Shown piece by piece: positions 13,196-25,735 of a stretch of 64,000 nucleotides of DNA. A model generated the notes under the pieces. That model made no database searches. It was given only the letters and a program-made list of their open reading frames with translations, and was not told the origin of the DNA. Source of the DNA: Fallopia convolvulus (lineage: Eukaryota > Streptophyta > Magnoliopsida > Caryophyllales > Polygonaceae); contig OZ024724.1 in assembly GCA_964016875.1 (NCBI GenBank), forward strand, positions 34,433,786-34,497,785, in the 5' to 3' direction. Both the position numbers and the translations under genes were made by a program. How positions within the stretch are numbered: position 1 is the first letter of the stretch; each line of letters opens with the position of its first letter.

Positions 13196-14987
13196 GAAAA
13201 GGAAGAGATTTCACCATTCTCGAAACCAAGTCGGGTTCGAGAGGTGATGCTACCGGGTCGACACTAGGGTCGTTAGATGCTCTGGGCGGATCGTTATCGA
13301 CCATGATGGGGTCGTTAACGAGCCTGAGATTGGGAGACAGGCTCGGATCAGGAAACTTACCTGGGTTAGGGTCGTTGATGATCCTGGGAGCTTCGTCACC
13401 CCGGTGTGCCAGTTCGGTACTTGCTCTCGCTGGCTCGTTACCGAGCTGAACCGTGGCATCGTCTTCAGTCGTAGGACCCTTCTCCTTAGCTTGGACACGT
13501 TCCGGTAGTGTCTTTCCGCTCCTAAGGTGTACCGCTTCTATTTGTCCCTTCGGGTTCTCCTCGGGTCGGCCCGGGAGTTGCCCTTGTGGTCTTGGAATCT
13601 GTGCAGCAAGGTTCCCTAGTTGGGAATCAACATTTTTCTTCCACACATCGAACTCTCCCCATCTTTTTAGTTGGTTATTTAAGTTGTCTTGAACTCCGTT
13701 AATGCCTTCTTGTAACCCTTGTACCCAGGATGGTGGCTCTTGATAGCCTGGAGGTCGATACGGTGCATGTCGTCTATCCGGTGGGGGGGCTGCATAGTTG
13801 GGATTCGGGTTTTGGTTTCCCCACGTTGGATAATTGTTTGACTTGTCAATATTACTAGGTTGGTTCCTATATGGGCCTCTCATATAGTTCACTTCAGCAT
13901 ATGTCTCATCGACTCTTACTTGTTCTATGTTAGTGCAAGCAGAAGTAATATGGGTAGAAGACCCACACTCTTGACAAGATTGAGAGGATTTTAGAAAACT
14001 TACCTGCTTCTTCAGGCGGTTGACCTCGTCTTGCAGAAATTGATTTTTAACATCGGGTTCAACTTCTTCCTTGGTAGGCATGTAGAGACGCCTCTTGGGC
14101 TGGTGAGATTGATGGGTACTATACATGGCATCATAGTTAGGCAGCTTGTCCAAGAATTCCCATGCAGCCGTGGGATCCATCTCTATAAAACCGCACGTTG
14201 TATGCGTGTTGATGTCGTTCTTCGTTTCTGCATTAATACCCAGGAAAAAGATTTCTTGGAGCACATATAAAGGTTGCCCATGAGTAGGACACTGTCTAAA
14301 CATTTCCTTAAATCTTTGTCATGTTAATACAACGGTCTCATTAGGCAGCTGGTGATAGGAGGTGATGCGTTTTCTCAACTTCGTTGTCTTGGCAGGAGGG
14401 AAAAACTTTGTGAGAAAATGATCATACAAAGCCTTCCAAGTCTTGATAGACTTAGGAGGTAAGCTCTTCAACCAGCTCAGGGCCTTTCCAGAAAGAGACC
14501 ACCTAAAAGCTTTTAATGGAACATATTCAAGTGAGACACCTTCAGCAGCTATGGTGTCACATAAATCAAGAAAATTTCTAATATGTTCCATAGGGCACTC
14601 AGTAGGTTTCCCTTCAAACTGAGCCCGTTTAATCAAGGATATAAATTGAGACTTAATCTCAAAAGGTTTCTCTATCCCCGAAAGCACAATTGGAGACTCT
14701 CGCACCCTAAGTTCTGGATGCATGTATTGCTTGGCATTCCTCGGATAGGCATTCAGTTCTTCCTTTCAATGAGTGTTGTTGACTCGATGACGTTTAGCCT
14801 CGGCAGCAGCGGCATCTTTTTCGGTTTTTAACACCTCCATCTGCCTCTAGAGTTCGGCCATCTGACGAGTCATCTCCTCCTGTGTAGCCATGGCTTGGTT
14901 CTCTCGGCGTTTACTATGCAGGGAACGTTCGGGTTCTAAATAATAACCCGTGTTGTCAAATTTGAGCCTTCGACGTCCAACTGGCAT
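13167..14987 (-). pseudogene. gag: Gag of Athila-like element 1, three premature stops
   Basis: The likely start is the ATG at 14987-14985 (MPVGRRRLKFDNTGYYLEPE), giving a 606-residue frame to the stop at 13167. The retrotransposon Gag domain is seen as AFRWSLSGKALSWLKSLP and HFLTKFFPPAKTTKLRKRI. A CX2CX4HX4C zinc knuckle (CQECGSSTHITSAC) follows at about residue 335-350, and an HLRSGKTL block typical of Athila Gag lies further on. The C-terminal linker has repeated NDP/NEP words, some written by the TCGTTAACGA motif. Three stops lie in frame: a TAG after QMAEL, a TGA after NNTH, and a TGA at 14319-14321 where the family usually has tryptophan before the QRFK block. Gag would bind RNA and form the particle; this copy cannot. 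Confidence 0.88.
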
Positions 14988-15080
14988 ACGCTGAGAAAAC
15001 AAACAAAGAAAACTAAATTAAAACAAAAAACGGGGCCGGGCTATTCCCAGACCTACAGATAAACATACGAACATTGTAGC

Positions 15081-15100
15081 TTCCCTGGCAACGACGCCAA
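15081..15100 (-). other. Primer-binding site of element 1 (tRNA-Asp type)
   Basis: The minus strand reads ttggcgtcgttgccagggaa, three bases inside the 5' LTR. It matches the complement of the plant tRNA-Asp 3' end (TGGCGCCGTTGCCGGGGA) with two mismatches, as expected for a decayed Athila primer site. Element 2 has the perfect version. Confidence 0.8.
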
Positions 15101-15102
15101 TT

Positions 15103-16609
15103 TGTTGACGGGTGTTTTCTTGACTCACTGGACAACAAATAAAATTATAAATCAAGACCCCGTTGAGTATAGCGAAGTCAGGATCGTTCCACGGGAAGCA
15201 CTGTTGTTTGTCTATAACCTACTAAAAATAAAACAAAGCAAAACAGAACAAATCACCTACGACCAACCTCGTTAACGACTTTGTCAAGGTCGTTAACGAA
15301 CCTGGATATACTACGAATGCAGATTAACAACTAGAAACTCAAGTTCGGTGCCGAGGTAACGAATCTGAATAATGAGTATACTGAAAACAAACTCAATTAA
15401 GAATAAAAATCTAGGACAAGGGTTACCACAACACAATTATGCATATAAACTCATAAGAAGATAAAGATCATGCCTTTAAAAAGTTAAATTCATCAACTTT
15501 CCCTAATTAGCAAGCAAATCAATCAATTCTCACAAATCAATTCACTCAATCACTTGTTTTGGATCCAAAGCTCGAAACATTCGTAATCGAACAATATCAA
15601 CATTCAAGTTAATAATTTTCTCTTTCGATCAAGTTAAGAACTCAAATTACTTCGACTAAGCATAAGCACAACAAGCAATTTAAACTAGATAAAAGGCATT
15701 CAACACATCAACTTATTCATCAAACATGCATAACTATGCCGAGTTTCAACCCTGACCCCAGATAGGAAAACTACTCACTACTCATAGTAATAAAACAAAC
15801 AACTTCAATAAGAGAGAACATTGAAAACAAAACAACCTTACTTCAAATTACTAGGAAAAAATATCGTCTTACAATATCTCGAAGAAACTGAAAGCAATCA
15901 AGACAATAACGAGCAGACGAACTGATTAACGACCCAATGCTCTCTCTCGATCGACCTGGCTCGATGATCTTCCCACTCGACTTCTCTCGTGTCAGCTCTC
16001 CTACAAATTATCTCTCCACCTCCCCTCCCTCTAAGCTAGAAAAGAAGTGTATTTATACTAATAAAGCTATCTAATAAACAGGCTAGAAGATAAAAACTTT
16101 CCTAAAAGATAGAAACTAACTATAAAAAGATAGAAAGATAATCTAGAAAGATAACAAGACGTAGAACATAAAATATAATAACCCTAAGACCCATTAAAAA
16201 AAACCCTACCGACACGGAATTATCAAGATAGATTTCCGCACAGGGTCGGTAGACATCACAAAGATCTCTCGGAAAAATCTATCTCTAAGCCTCGTTAACG
16301 ACCCTTCACAGCCTCGTTAACGAGTCTGGATTTTGCTCTTCTTCAACTCTTAAACTCTAAAAGCCTGGACTTCGACTTCTTATCTTCAACATCCCCCGTC
16401 CTCCACCATAGTACTCCAATTCAGCTCCAAAATCACTCTTTCCTGCTAAAAACCTACAAAAAGACACAAAACAGAGTAGCTCCCGTACTTCTCACAAAAT
16501 ATGCAAACTCATCCAAAAACACACAAAACTAACTCTAAAACTACTAGAACTAAACTATACAAACTAAGAAAACACACTAAAAACTAGACCTAAAACATGA
16601 ATATCAACA
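15103..16609 (-). repeat. 5' LTR of Athila-like element 1
   Basis: This is the right copy of the ~1.5-kb repeat. On the minus strand it runs from TGTTGATATTC to CCCGTCAACA, with TG...CA ends in the usual form. It carries TCGTTAACGA at 15270, 15291, 16292 and 16314, matching the positions in the other LTR. Satellite resumes at 16610. Confidence 0.88.
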
Positions 16610-19600
16610 ATTGGCCTGTAATGTTAGATTACAAGTTATTTTAAAGGCAAAAGTAGAAAAAATAAGTGAATTTTAAAGACATCTAGGAATAAGCATAAAA
16701 AATGAGGATAGTATCAAGCCAATAAGCATATTCTTCACTAGAAAATCAAAACCAATCGAATAAAAGTATAAACTCGAACCTAGAAATCGAATGCCACATT
16801 TAGGAGTGACATTTACATGGACATTTCATTGAACACTTGGCGTGCAATGTTATATCACAAGTCATTTAAAAGCAAAAGACCAAATAACAAGTGAACTTTA
16901 AAGACATCTAGGCATAAGAATAAATAATGAGGATAGTATCAAGCCAATAAGCACATTCCTCACTATAAAATCAAGACCGATCGAATAAAAGCATAAATTC
17001 GAACCTAGAAACCAAATGCCACATTTAGGAGTGACATTTACATGAACATTTTGTCGAACACTTGGCATGCAATGATAGATAGAAAGTCATTTTAAAGGCA
17101 AAAGGATTAAAAAACAAGTGAACTTTTAAGACATCTAGGCATAATGATAAATAATGAGGATAGTATTAAGCCAATAAGAACATTCTGCACTACAAAATCA
17201 AAACTGATCGAATAAAATCATAAATTCAAACCTAGAAAACGAATGCCACATTTAGGAGTGACATTTATATGGACATTTCATCGAACACTTGGCGTGCAAT
17301 GTTGAAACAGAAGTCAATTTTTTACAGGCAAAAGAAGATAAAACAAGTGAACTTTAAAGACATCTATGCATAAGCATAAAGAATGAAGATAGTATCAAGC
17401 CAATAAGCACATTCTTCACTACAAAATCAAGACCGATCGAATAAAAGCATAAATTCGAACCTAAAAACCGAATTCCACATTTAGGAGTGACATTTACATT
17501 GATATTTCATTGAACACTTGGCGTGTAATGTTAGATCACAGGTCATTTTATAGGCAAAAGGACAAAAAACAAGTGAACTTTTAAGACATCTAGGCATAAG
17601 CATAAAGAATGAGGATAATAATAAGCCAATAAGAACATTTAGCTCTGCAAAATCAAAACCGATCGAATAAAAGCATAAATTCAAACCTAGAAACTGAATG
17701 CCACATTTAGGAGTGACATTTACATGGACATTTCATCGAACACTTGCCGTGCAATGTTAAATCAGAAGTCAATTTTTTACAGGCAAAAGGAGAAAAAACA
17801 ATTGAACTTTAAAGACATCTACGCGTAAGCATAATGAATGAAGTCAGTATCATGCCAATAAGCACATTTTTTACTACAAAATCAAGACCAATCGAATAAA
17901 AGCATAAATTCGAACCTAGAAACCGATTTCCCCAATTAGGAGTAACATTTACACGGACATTTCATCAATCACTTGGCGTGCAATGTTAGATCACAAGTCA
18001 TTTTAAAGGCAAAAGGAGAAAAAACAAGTGAACTTTAAAGACATCTAGACATATTCATAAACAATGAAGATAATATCAAGCCAATAAGCACATTCTGCGC
18101 TAAAAAATCAAGACCGATCGATTAAAAGCATAAATTCGAACCTAGGAACCGAATGCCACATTTAGGAGTGCATTTACATGGACATTTCATTGAACACTTG
18201 GCATGCAATGATAGATAGCAAGTCATTTTAAAGGCAAAACGACAAATAACAAGTGAACTTTTAAGACATCTAGGCATAAGAATAAAGAATGAGGATAATA
18301 TTATGCCAATAAGCACATTCTGCACTACAAAATCAAAACCGATCGAATAAAGGCATAAATTAAAACCTAGAAACCGAATGCCACATTGAGGAGTAACATT
18401 TACATGGAATTTTCATCGAACACTTGATGTGCAATGTTAAATCAAAAGTCAATTTTTTACAGGGAAAAGGAGAAAAAACAAGTGAATGCCACATTTAGAA
18501 ATCGGTCAAATAAAATGAGGATAGTATCAATCCATAAAGCATATTCTACACTGCAAAATCAAGACCGGTCAAATAAAAGCATTAATTCGAACCTAGAAAC
18601 CGAATGCCACATTTAGGAGTGACATTTACATTGACATTTCAATGAACACTTGGCGTGCAATGTTAGATCACAAGTTATTTTAAAGGCAAAAGTAGAAAAA
18701 ACAAGTGAATTTTAAAGACATCTTGGCTTAAGCATAAAAAAATGAGGATAGTATCAAGCCAATAAGTACATTTTTCACTAAAAAATCAAGACCGATCGAA
18801 TAAAAGCATAAATTCGAACCTAGAAACCGAATAACACATTTAGAAATGACATTTACATTGATGTTTCATTGAACACTTGGGGTGTAATGTTAGATCACAA
18901 GTCATTTTAAAGGCAAAAGGAGAAAAAACAATTGAACTTTAAAGACATCAAGGCATAAGCATAAAGAATGAGGATAGTATCAAGCCAATAATCACATTCT
19001 ACTCTACAAAATCAAGACCAATTGAATAAAAACATAAATACGAACCTAGAAACCGAATGCCACATTTAGGAGAGACATTTACATGGGCATTTCATCGTAC
19101 CCTTGGCATTCAATGTTAGATCACAAGTCGTATTAAATGCAAAAGGAAAAAAAACAAGTGAACTTTAAAGACATCTAGGCATGACCATAAAGATTGAGGA
19201 TAGTAATAATCCATAAAGCATATTCTTCACTGCAAAATCAAGACCGGTCAAATAAAAGCATTAATTCGAACCTAGAAACCGAATGCCACATTTAGGAGTG
19301 ACATTTACCATGACATTTCATTGAACACTTTGCATGCAATGTTAGATCACAAGTCATTTTAAAGGCAAAAGGAGAAAAAAAACAAGTGAAGTTTAAAGAC
19401 ATCTAGGCATAGGCATAAAGAATGGGGATAGTATCGAGCCGCAAAGCACATTCTGCACTACAAAATCAAGACCGATTGAATAAAACCATAAATTCGAAGC
19501 TAGAAACCGAATGCCACATTTACATTGAGATTTCATTTACACTTGGCGTGCAATGTTAGATCACAAGTCATTTAAAAGGCAAAAGTAGAAAAAACAAGTA

Positions 19601-22600
19601 TACTTTAAAGACATTTGGGCATAAGCATAAAGAATGAGGATAGTATCAAGCCGATCGGCACATTCTACACTGCAAAATCCAGATCAATCGAATAAAAGCA
19701 TTAATTCGAACCTAGAAACCGAATGCCAAACTTAGGAGTGACGTTTACATGGACATTTCATCGAACACTTGTCGTGCAATGTTAGATCAGAAGTCAATTT
19801 TTAAATGCAAATAGAGAAAAAAGAAGTGAACATTAAAGACATCTAGGCATAAGCATAAATAATGAGGATAGTATCAAGCCAATAAGCACATTTTGCACTA
19901 AAAAATCAAGACCGATCCAATAAAAGCTTAAATTCGAACCTAGAAAACGAATGTCACATTAAGGAGTAACATTTACATGGATATTTCATCGAACACTTGG
20001 CATGCAATGTTAAATCACAACTCATTTTAAAGGCAAAAGGAGAAAAAACAAGTGAACTTTAAAGATATCTAGGCATAAACATAAAGAATGAGGATAGTAT
20101 CAAGCCAATAAGTACATTTTTCACTACAAAATCAAGACCGATTGAATAAAAGCATAAATTCGAACCTAGAAACCGAATGCCACATTTAAGAGTGACATTT
20201 ACATGGACATTACATTGAACACTTGGCGTGCAATGTTAGATCACAAGTCATTTTAAAGGCAAAAGTACAAAAAATAAGTGAACTTTAAAGACATCTAGGC
20301 ACAAGCATAAAGAATGAGTATAGTCTCAAGCCAATAAGCACATTCTGCATTGCGAAATCAAGACCGATCGAATAAATATATTAAGTCAAACCAAGAAACC
20401 GATTGCCACATTTAGGAGTGACATTTACATTGATATTTCATTGAACACTTGGCGTGCAATGTTAGATCGCAAGTCATTTTAAAGGCAAAAGTAGAAAAAA
20501 CAATTGAACTTTAAAGACATCTAGGCATAAGCATAAAAAATGAGGATAGTATCAAGCCAATAAGTACATTTTTCACTAAAAAATCAAGACCGATCGAATA
20601 AAAGCATAAATTCGAACCTAGAAACCGAATGCCACATTTAAGAGTGACATTTACATGGACATTACATTGAACACTTGGCGTGCAATGTTAGATCACAAGT
20701 CATTTTAAAGGCAAAAGTACAAAAAATAAGTGAACTTTAAAGACATCTAGGCACAAGCATAAAGAATGAGTATAGTCTCAAGCCAATAAGCACATTCTGC
20801 ATTGCGAAATCAAGACCGATCGAATAAATATATTAAGTCAAACCAAGAAACCGATTGCCACATTTAGGAGTGACATTTACATTGATATTTTCATTGAACA
20901 CTTGGTGTGCAATGTTAGATCACAAGTCATTTTAAAGGCAAAAGTAGAAAAAACAATTGAACATTAAAGACATCTAGGCATAAGCATAAAAAATGAGGAT
21001 AGTATCAAGCCAATAAGTAAATTTTTCACTAAAAAATCAAGACCGATCGAATAAAAGCATAAATTCGAACCTAGAAACCGAATGCCACATTTAAGAGTGA
21101 CATTTACATGGACATTTCATCGAACACTTGGCGTGCAATGTTAGATCACAAGTAATTTTAAAGGCAAAAGTAGAAAAAATAAGTGAACTTCAAAGACATC
21201 TAGGCACAAGCATAAAGAATGAGTATAGTCTCAAGCCAATAAGTATATTCTGCACTGCAAAATCAAGACCGATAGAATAAAAGTATTAAGTCGAATCTAG
21301 AAACCGATTGCCACATTTAGGAGTGACATTTACATTGATATTTCATTGAACACTTGACGTGCAATGTTAGATCGCAAGTCATTTTAAAGGCAAAAGTAGA
21401 AAAAAACAAGTGAACTTTAAAGACATCTAGGCATAAGAATAAAGAATGAGGATAGGATCAAGCCAATAAGTACATTTTTCACTAAAAAATCAAGACCGAT
21501 CGAATAAAAGCATAAATTCGAACCTAGAAACCGAATGACACATTTAGGAGTGACATTTACATTGATTTTTCATTGAACACTTGGGGTGGAATGTTAGATC
21601 ACAAGTCATTTTAAAGGCAAAAGGAGAAAAAACAATTGAACTTTAAAGACATCAAGGCATAAGCATAAAGACTGAGGATAGCATCAAGCCAATAAGCACA
21701 TTCTACACTGCAAAATCAAGACCGATCGAATTAAATTATTAAGTCGAACCAAGAAACCGAATGCTACATTTAGGAGTGACATTTACATGGACATTTCATC
21801 GAACACTTGGCGTGCAATGTTAGATCACAAGTCATTTTTAACGCAAAAGGAGAAATGAAAGTGACCTTTAAAGATATTTAGGCATAAGCATAAAGAATGA
21901 GGATAGTATCAAGCCAATTGGCACATTCTACACTGCAAAATCAAGATCAATCGAATAAAAGCATTAATTTGAACCTAGAAACCGAATGCCACACATAGGA
22001 GTGACATTTACATGGACATTTCATCGAAAACTTGTCGTGCAATGTTAGACCATAAGTCAATTTTTAAAGGCAAACAGAGAAAAACAAGTGAACTTTAAAG
22101 ATATCTAGGAATAAGTATAAAGTATGAGGATAGTATCAAGCCAATAAGTACATTCTGCACTAAAAAATCAAGACCAATCGAATAAAAGCATAAATTCGAA
22201 CCTAGAAACCAAATTCCACATTTAGAAGTGACATTTACATGGACATTTCATCGAACACTTGGCGACCAATGTTAGATCACAAGTCAACTTTTAAAGGCAA
22301 AAGGAGAAAAAACAAGTTAACTTTAAAGACATCTAGGCATAAGCATGAAGAATAAGGATAATATCAAGCCAATAAGCACATTCTACGCTGCAAAATCAAG
22401 ACCGATCAAATAAAAGCATCAATTCAAACCTAGAAAACGAATGTCTTTTTTAGGAGTCATACTTACATGGACATTTCATCGAACAGTTGGCGTTCAATAT
22501 TAGTGCACAAGTCAATTTTTAAAGGCAAAAGAAGAAAAAAAAAGTGAACTTTAAAGACATCTAGGCACAAGCACAAAGAATGAGGTTAATATCAAGCCAA

Positions 22601-23184
22601 TAAGCACATTCTGCACTACAAAACCAAGACCGATCGAATAAATGCATAAATTCGAACCTAGAAACCTAATGCCACATTTAGGAGTGACATTTACATTGAT
22701 ATTTCATTGAACACTTGGCGTGGAATGTTAGATCACAAGTCATTTTAAAGGCAAAAGTAGAAAAACAAGTGAACTTTAAAGACATCTAGGCATAAGCAAA
22801 AAAAATGAGGATAGTATCAAGCCAATAAGTACATTCTTCACTAACAAATCAAGACCGATCAAATAAAAGCATAAACTCGAACCTAGAAACCTAATGCCAC
22901 ATTTTGGAGTGACATTGACATTGATGTTTCATTGAACACTTGGAGTGTAATGTTAGATCACAAGTCATTTTAAAGGCAAAAGGAGAAAAAACATTTGAAC
23001 TTTAAACACATCGAGGCATACGCATAAAGAATGAGGATAGCATCAAGCCAATAAGCACATTCTGCACTGCAAAATCAAGACCGATCGAATAAAATGATTA
23101 ATTCGAACCTAGAAACCGAATGCCACATTTAGGAGTGACATTTACATGGACTTTCATCGAACACTTGGCGTGCAGTTTTAGATG
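16610..23184 (+). repeat. 226-bp satellite array, block B (forward)
   Basis: About 29 monomers continuing block A across the element 1 insertion. A truncated, rearranged unit lies near 18470-18520. A dimer higher-order repeat of about 452 bp is clear at 20191, 20643 and 21096 (cacaagcataaagaatgagt variant). Confidence 0.95.
20191..21100 (+). repeat. Dimer higher-order repeat of the satellite (~452 bp)
   Basis: The variant agtgacatttacatggacat recurs at 20191, 20643 and 21096, spacing 452-453 bp, which is two monomers. The diagnostic neighbours (catctaggcacaagc, attaagtcaaaccaagaaac) recur with it. This shows recent local amplification of a two-monomer unit. Confidence 0.8.
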
Positions 23185-23206
23185 GAATAGTATCTGAAAT
23201 CAAACA

Positions 23207-23878
23207 ATGCACGCCAAGTGTTCGATGAAATATCTACGTAAATGTCACTCCTAAATGTGGCATTCGGTTTCTAATTTCGAATTTATGCTTTTATTCGATC
23301 GGTCTTAATTTTGTAGTGTAGAATGTGCTTATTGGCTTGATACTATCCTCATTCTTTATGCTTATGCCTGGATGTCTTTCAAGTTCACTTGTTTTTTCTC
23401 CTTTTGCCTTTAAAATTTGACTTGAGATCAATCATTTCACGCCAAGTGTTCTATAAAATTTCCATGCATATGTCACTCCTAAATGTGAAATTCGATTTCT
23501 AGGTTTGAATTTATGCTTTTATTCGATCGGTCTTGATTTTGTAGTGCAGATCGTGCTAAGTGGCTTGATAATATCCTCATTGTTTATGTTTATTCCTAGA
23601 TGTCTTAAAGTTCACTTGTTTTTTCTCATTTTGCCTTAAAAATGACGTGATCTAACATTGCACGCCAAATGTTCGATGAAATGTCCATGTTAATGTCACT
23701 CCTAAACGTGGCATTCAGTTTCTAGGTTTGAATTTATGCTTTTATTCGATAGGTCTTAATTTTGTAGTGCAGAATGTGCTTATTGACTTGATACTATCCT
23801 CATCCTTTATGCTTATGCCTGGATGTCTTTCAAGTTCACTTCATTTTTCTCCTTTTGCCTTTAAAATGACTTCAGATC
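23207..23878 (-). repeat. Inverted satellite block ending block B
   Basis: About three monomers in reverse orientation. They are separated from the forward array by 22 bases that do not match the monomer (ggaatagtatctgaaatcaa...) at 23185-23206. The same junction occurs at 46691-46713. The block ends at gatcta, where the LTR remnant of element 2 starts. Confidence 0.9.
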
Positions 23879-23942
23879 TATACTAGTTTGTAGTCTAGGG
23901 TAATTTATTTTTGATCTTGGCACCACGAGTTTAGCCGAGTCA
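23879..23942 (+). repeat. 5' LTR remnant of element 2 (last 64 bp)
   Basis: It starts tactagtttgtagtctaggg and ends gagtca, matching the end of the 3' LTR at about 34557-34618. The rest of the 5' LTR is missing; inverted satellite ending in gatcta joins it directly. The same breakpoint recurs at 47149. Confidence 0.9.
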
Positions 23943-23947
23943 AATTT

Positions 23948-23965
23948 TGGCGCCGTTGCCGGGGA
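23948..23965 (+). other. Primer-binding site of element 2 (tRNA-Asp)
   Basis: TGGCGCCGTTGCCGGGGA is a perfect 18-base complement to the 3' end of plant tRNA-Asp(GUC), placed five bases after the LTR end. This is the standard Athila primer site. Confidence 0.88.
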
Positions 23966-24116
23966 ATTGGCTTTTAATTTTATGTTTAATTCGCGTTTTT
24001 GACGAAACCGCGCTCGCGGCCCAAAACCGCTCCCGCGGCTGATTCGCGCCCTTAGATTTATTCCGCGCCCGCGGTTTGGTTCGTCCAGAACCCCCGAATT
24101 GGTAAGAACCTATCAT

Positions 24117-25682
24117 ATGGTTCTTACTCGTTCTACTGATAATTCGCATGTTGTTTCATTTGATGCAGAAATTAACAGGACCCTGAGAGAGTTGAGACGC
24201 CAAGTTCAAGCTCAAGTGCTTGGAATTCAGTTTGATCCAGTTTCATCTTCTTCCTCATCTGATTTAGAGGTTGAAGAACAGTTAGCGACCATGGAAGATC
24301 GCATTATTAGGCAACATACTGCGGCTAATCTAGAGCAACAACAGCTTGGTCTTCAATTTCCCGCCCTGGGGGAAGGAGTAAAATTTGAGCTTAAATCTGG
24401 TCTTCTCCATTACTTGCCTAAATTCCATGGATTGAGTGGGGAGGACCCGACTAAGCATCTTGCAGAGTTCCATTCTGTCTATCTGGGGATGAAGCCGGCT
24501 GATGTGACTGAAGATCAGCTAATGTTGAGGGCTTTCCAACTTTCCTTGGCTGATGCAGCTAAGGAATGGTATCTATACTTAGCACCCGAGACGATTACTA
24601 CTTGGGCTCAGATGAAGGGTGCTTTTCTGGAGAAATATTTCCCTACTGCCAAGCAAACATCTATTAAGAAGCAACTGAGCAGCCTGGAGCAGGGAGATGA
24701 TTATAACCTGTATGAGTACTATGAGCGTTACAAGAGACTCATAGCCTGTTCTCCCTACCACGACTATTCTGATAAAGATATGATCTGTTATATTATTGAG
24801 GGTCTCTGTGATGCTGATAGGCATCTGATGAATGCTTCCTGTGGAGGTTCTTATGAGAATCTCACTCCTAGGCAGACGTTTAAGAAGTTGGAGACTCTAG
24901 CTGAGCAATGCAGAAACCAGAGGAAGAGGTCCAACAACAAACCTGTAAATTCTATGAATGATTCTCTAAATCCTGAAGTAAGGGAGTTAAAAGCTATGAT
25001 GAAGCAACTGTTGGTGGGCAATGGAGCTTTAAATTCAAGGGCTTGTGGAATCTGTGGTGAATCTAGCCATCCTTTTGATGCATGCCCTATTATGCAAGAG
25101 CCAACAGCAAATGTTAATGCAATTGGGAACTATGAATCAAGGCCCCGGAATGACCCATATTCGAATACCTATAACCCGGGGTGGGCAAACCATCCTAACT
25201 TCAAGTGGAATCAACAACCTCAACAACCTTTTCCACCACAGGGAGGTCAGCCCAATTATGTTCCCAGGCCTAATTATGTGCCAAGGCCCCAGGCTCCTCA
25301 TGAAAATCCAGCCATTAGCAATCAATTGATGAAGGAGAACCAAGAGACTAAGGTTGTAGTGAAAAGCCTGGAGAATCAATTAAATCAGATTGCAACCATT
25401 CTGAACTGTATAGAAGCTAAGGACTCGGGAAAACTACCATCTCATACCATTAGCCCGAGAGAGAATTTGAGTGCAATTACATTAAGGAGTGGGAAAGAGC
25501 TGAATACTGATTTTCCAGCCAACGGAGACCCACCGAGCTCGCCAGAGGACAGTTTCGATCGCATCACAGAAATCGAAGCAGTAACTGAGATTCACGCAGA
25601 GACCGCGACCGAGGACCATAACCGCGCCCGCGGTTCAGAGGCGCCCGCGGGTACCAATCCGCGCTCGTGGTCGCTCCTCTGA
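24117..25682 (+). CDS. gag: Gag polyprotein of Athila-like element 2
   Basis: Open for 521 residues from the ATG at 24117 (MVLTRSTDN); the frame extends a little upstream but has no earlier ATG. The retrotransposon Gag domain covers roughly residues 95-240 (LPKFHGLSGEDPTKHLAEFH, WAQMKGAFLEKYFP). A zinc knuckle CX2CX4HX4C (CGICGESSHPFDAC) lies at about residue 310. A Pro/Gln/Asn-rich linker follows, then a coiled segment (LENQLNQIATIL) and the Athila-type ITLRSGKEL block. The C-terminal tail is rich in the element's G/C motif and ends at 25682, out of frame with the protease, whereas related elements make one long Gag-Pol. The protein may still be able to assemble particles and package RNA, but not to copy it. 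Confidence 0.88.
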   Translation: MVLTRSTDNSHVVSFDAEINRTLRELRRQVQAQVLGIQFDPVSSSSSSDLEVEEQLATMEDRIIRQHTAANLEQQQLGLQFPALGEGVKFELKSGLLHYLPKFHGLSGEDPTKHLAEFHSVYLGMKPADVTEDQLMLRAFQLSLADAAKEWYLYLAPETITTWAQMKGAFLEKYFPTAKQTSIKKQLSSLEQGDDYNLYEYYERYKRLIACSPYHDYSDKDMICYIIEGLCDADRHLMNASCGGSYENLTPRQTFKKLETLAEQCRNQRKRSNNKPVNSMNDSLNPEVRELKAMMKQLLVGNGALNSRACGICGESSHPFDACPIMQEPTANVNAIGNYESRPRNDPYSNTYNPGWANHPNFKWNQQPQQPFPPQGGQPNYVPRPNYVPRPQAPHENPAISNQLMKENQETKVVVKSLENQLNQIATILNCIEAKDSGKLPSHTISPRENLSAITLRSGKELNTDFPANGDPPSSPEDSFDRITEIEAVTEIHAETATEDHNRARGSEAPAGTNPRSWSLL

Positions 25683-25735
25683 TAGAATCTAACGATTACG
25701 TCAAGCCTTCGTTTCCTCTTGTGGCTTCTTAAAAG

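Larger units (their letters stand above)
6855..16323. repeat. Dispersed palindrome TCGTTAACGA, 13 exact copies
   Basis: Exact 10-bp copies start at 6855, 6876, 7879, 7901, 10306, 11287, 11990, 12012, 13312, 15270, 15291, 16292 and 16314. Many one-base variants occur too (tcgttatcga near 13291, tcgttaacgc near 10408, ggttaacga near 11738). They lie in both LTRs, in non-coding DNA and in gag/env coding frames. None was noticed in the satellite or in the other elements. Confidence 0.85.
6689..16609 (-). mobile_element. Athila-like non-autonomous Ty3/gypsy element 1 (minus strand)
   Basis: This is a 9.9-kb element inserted in the satellite. On the minus strand the order is 5' LTR (15103-16609), primer-binding site, gag, protease remnant, post-pol module, env-like remnant, polypurine region and 3' LTR (6689-8196). 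No RT, RNase H or integrase motif was found between the protease remnant and the env-like region. The LTRs are 1507-1508 bp and differ at roughly 5% of sites in the parts compared by eye, so the insertion is old. A clear target duplication is not visible: the flanks are acttg and attgg, both from the cacttgg part of the satellite. The element carries at least 13 exact copies of the palindrome TCGTTAACGA. Confidence 0.88.

Noticed and set aside
24099..24116. Earlier gag start in element 2 at 24099
   Set aside because: That position is TTG, not ATG; the first ATG is 24117.
23940..24149. 69-codon minus-strand frame over the primer site of element 2
   Set aside because: It runs antisense across the primer-binding site and leader; no domain, so taken as chance.
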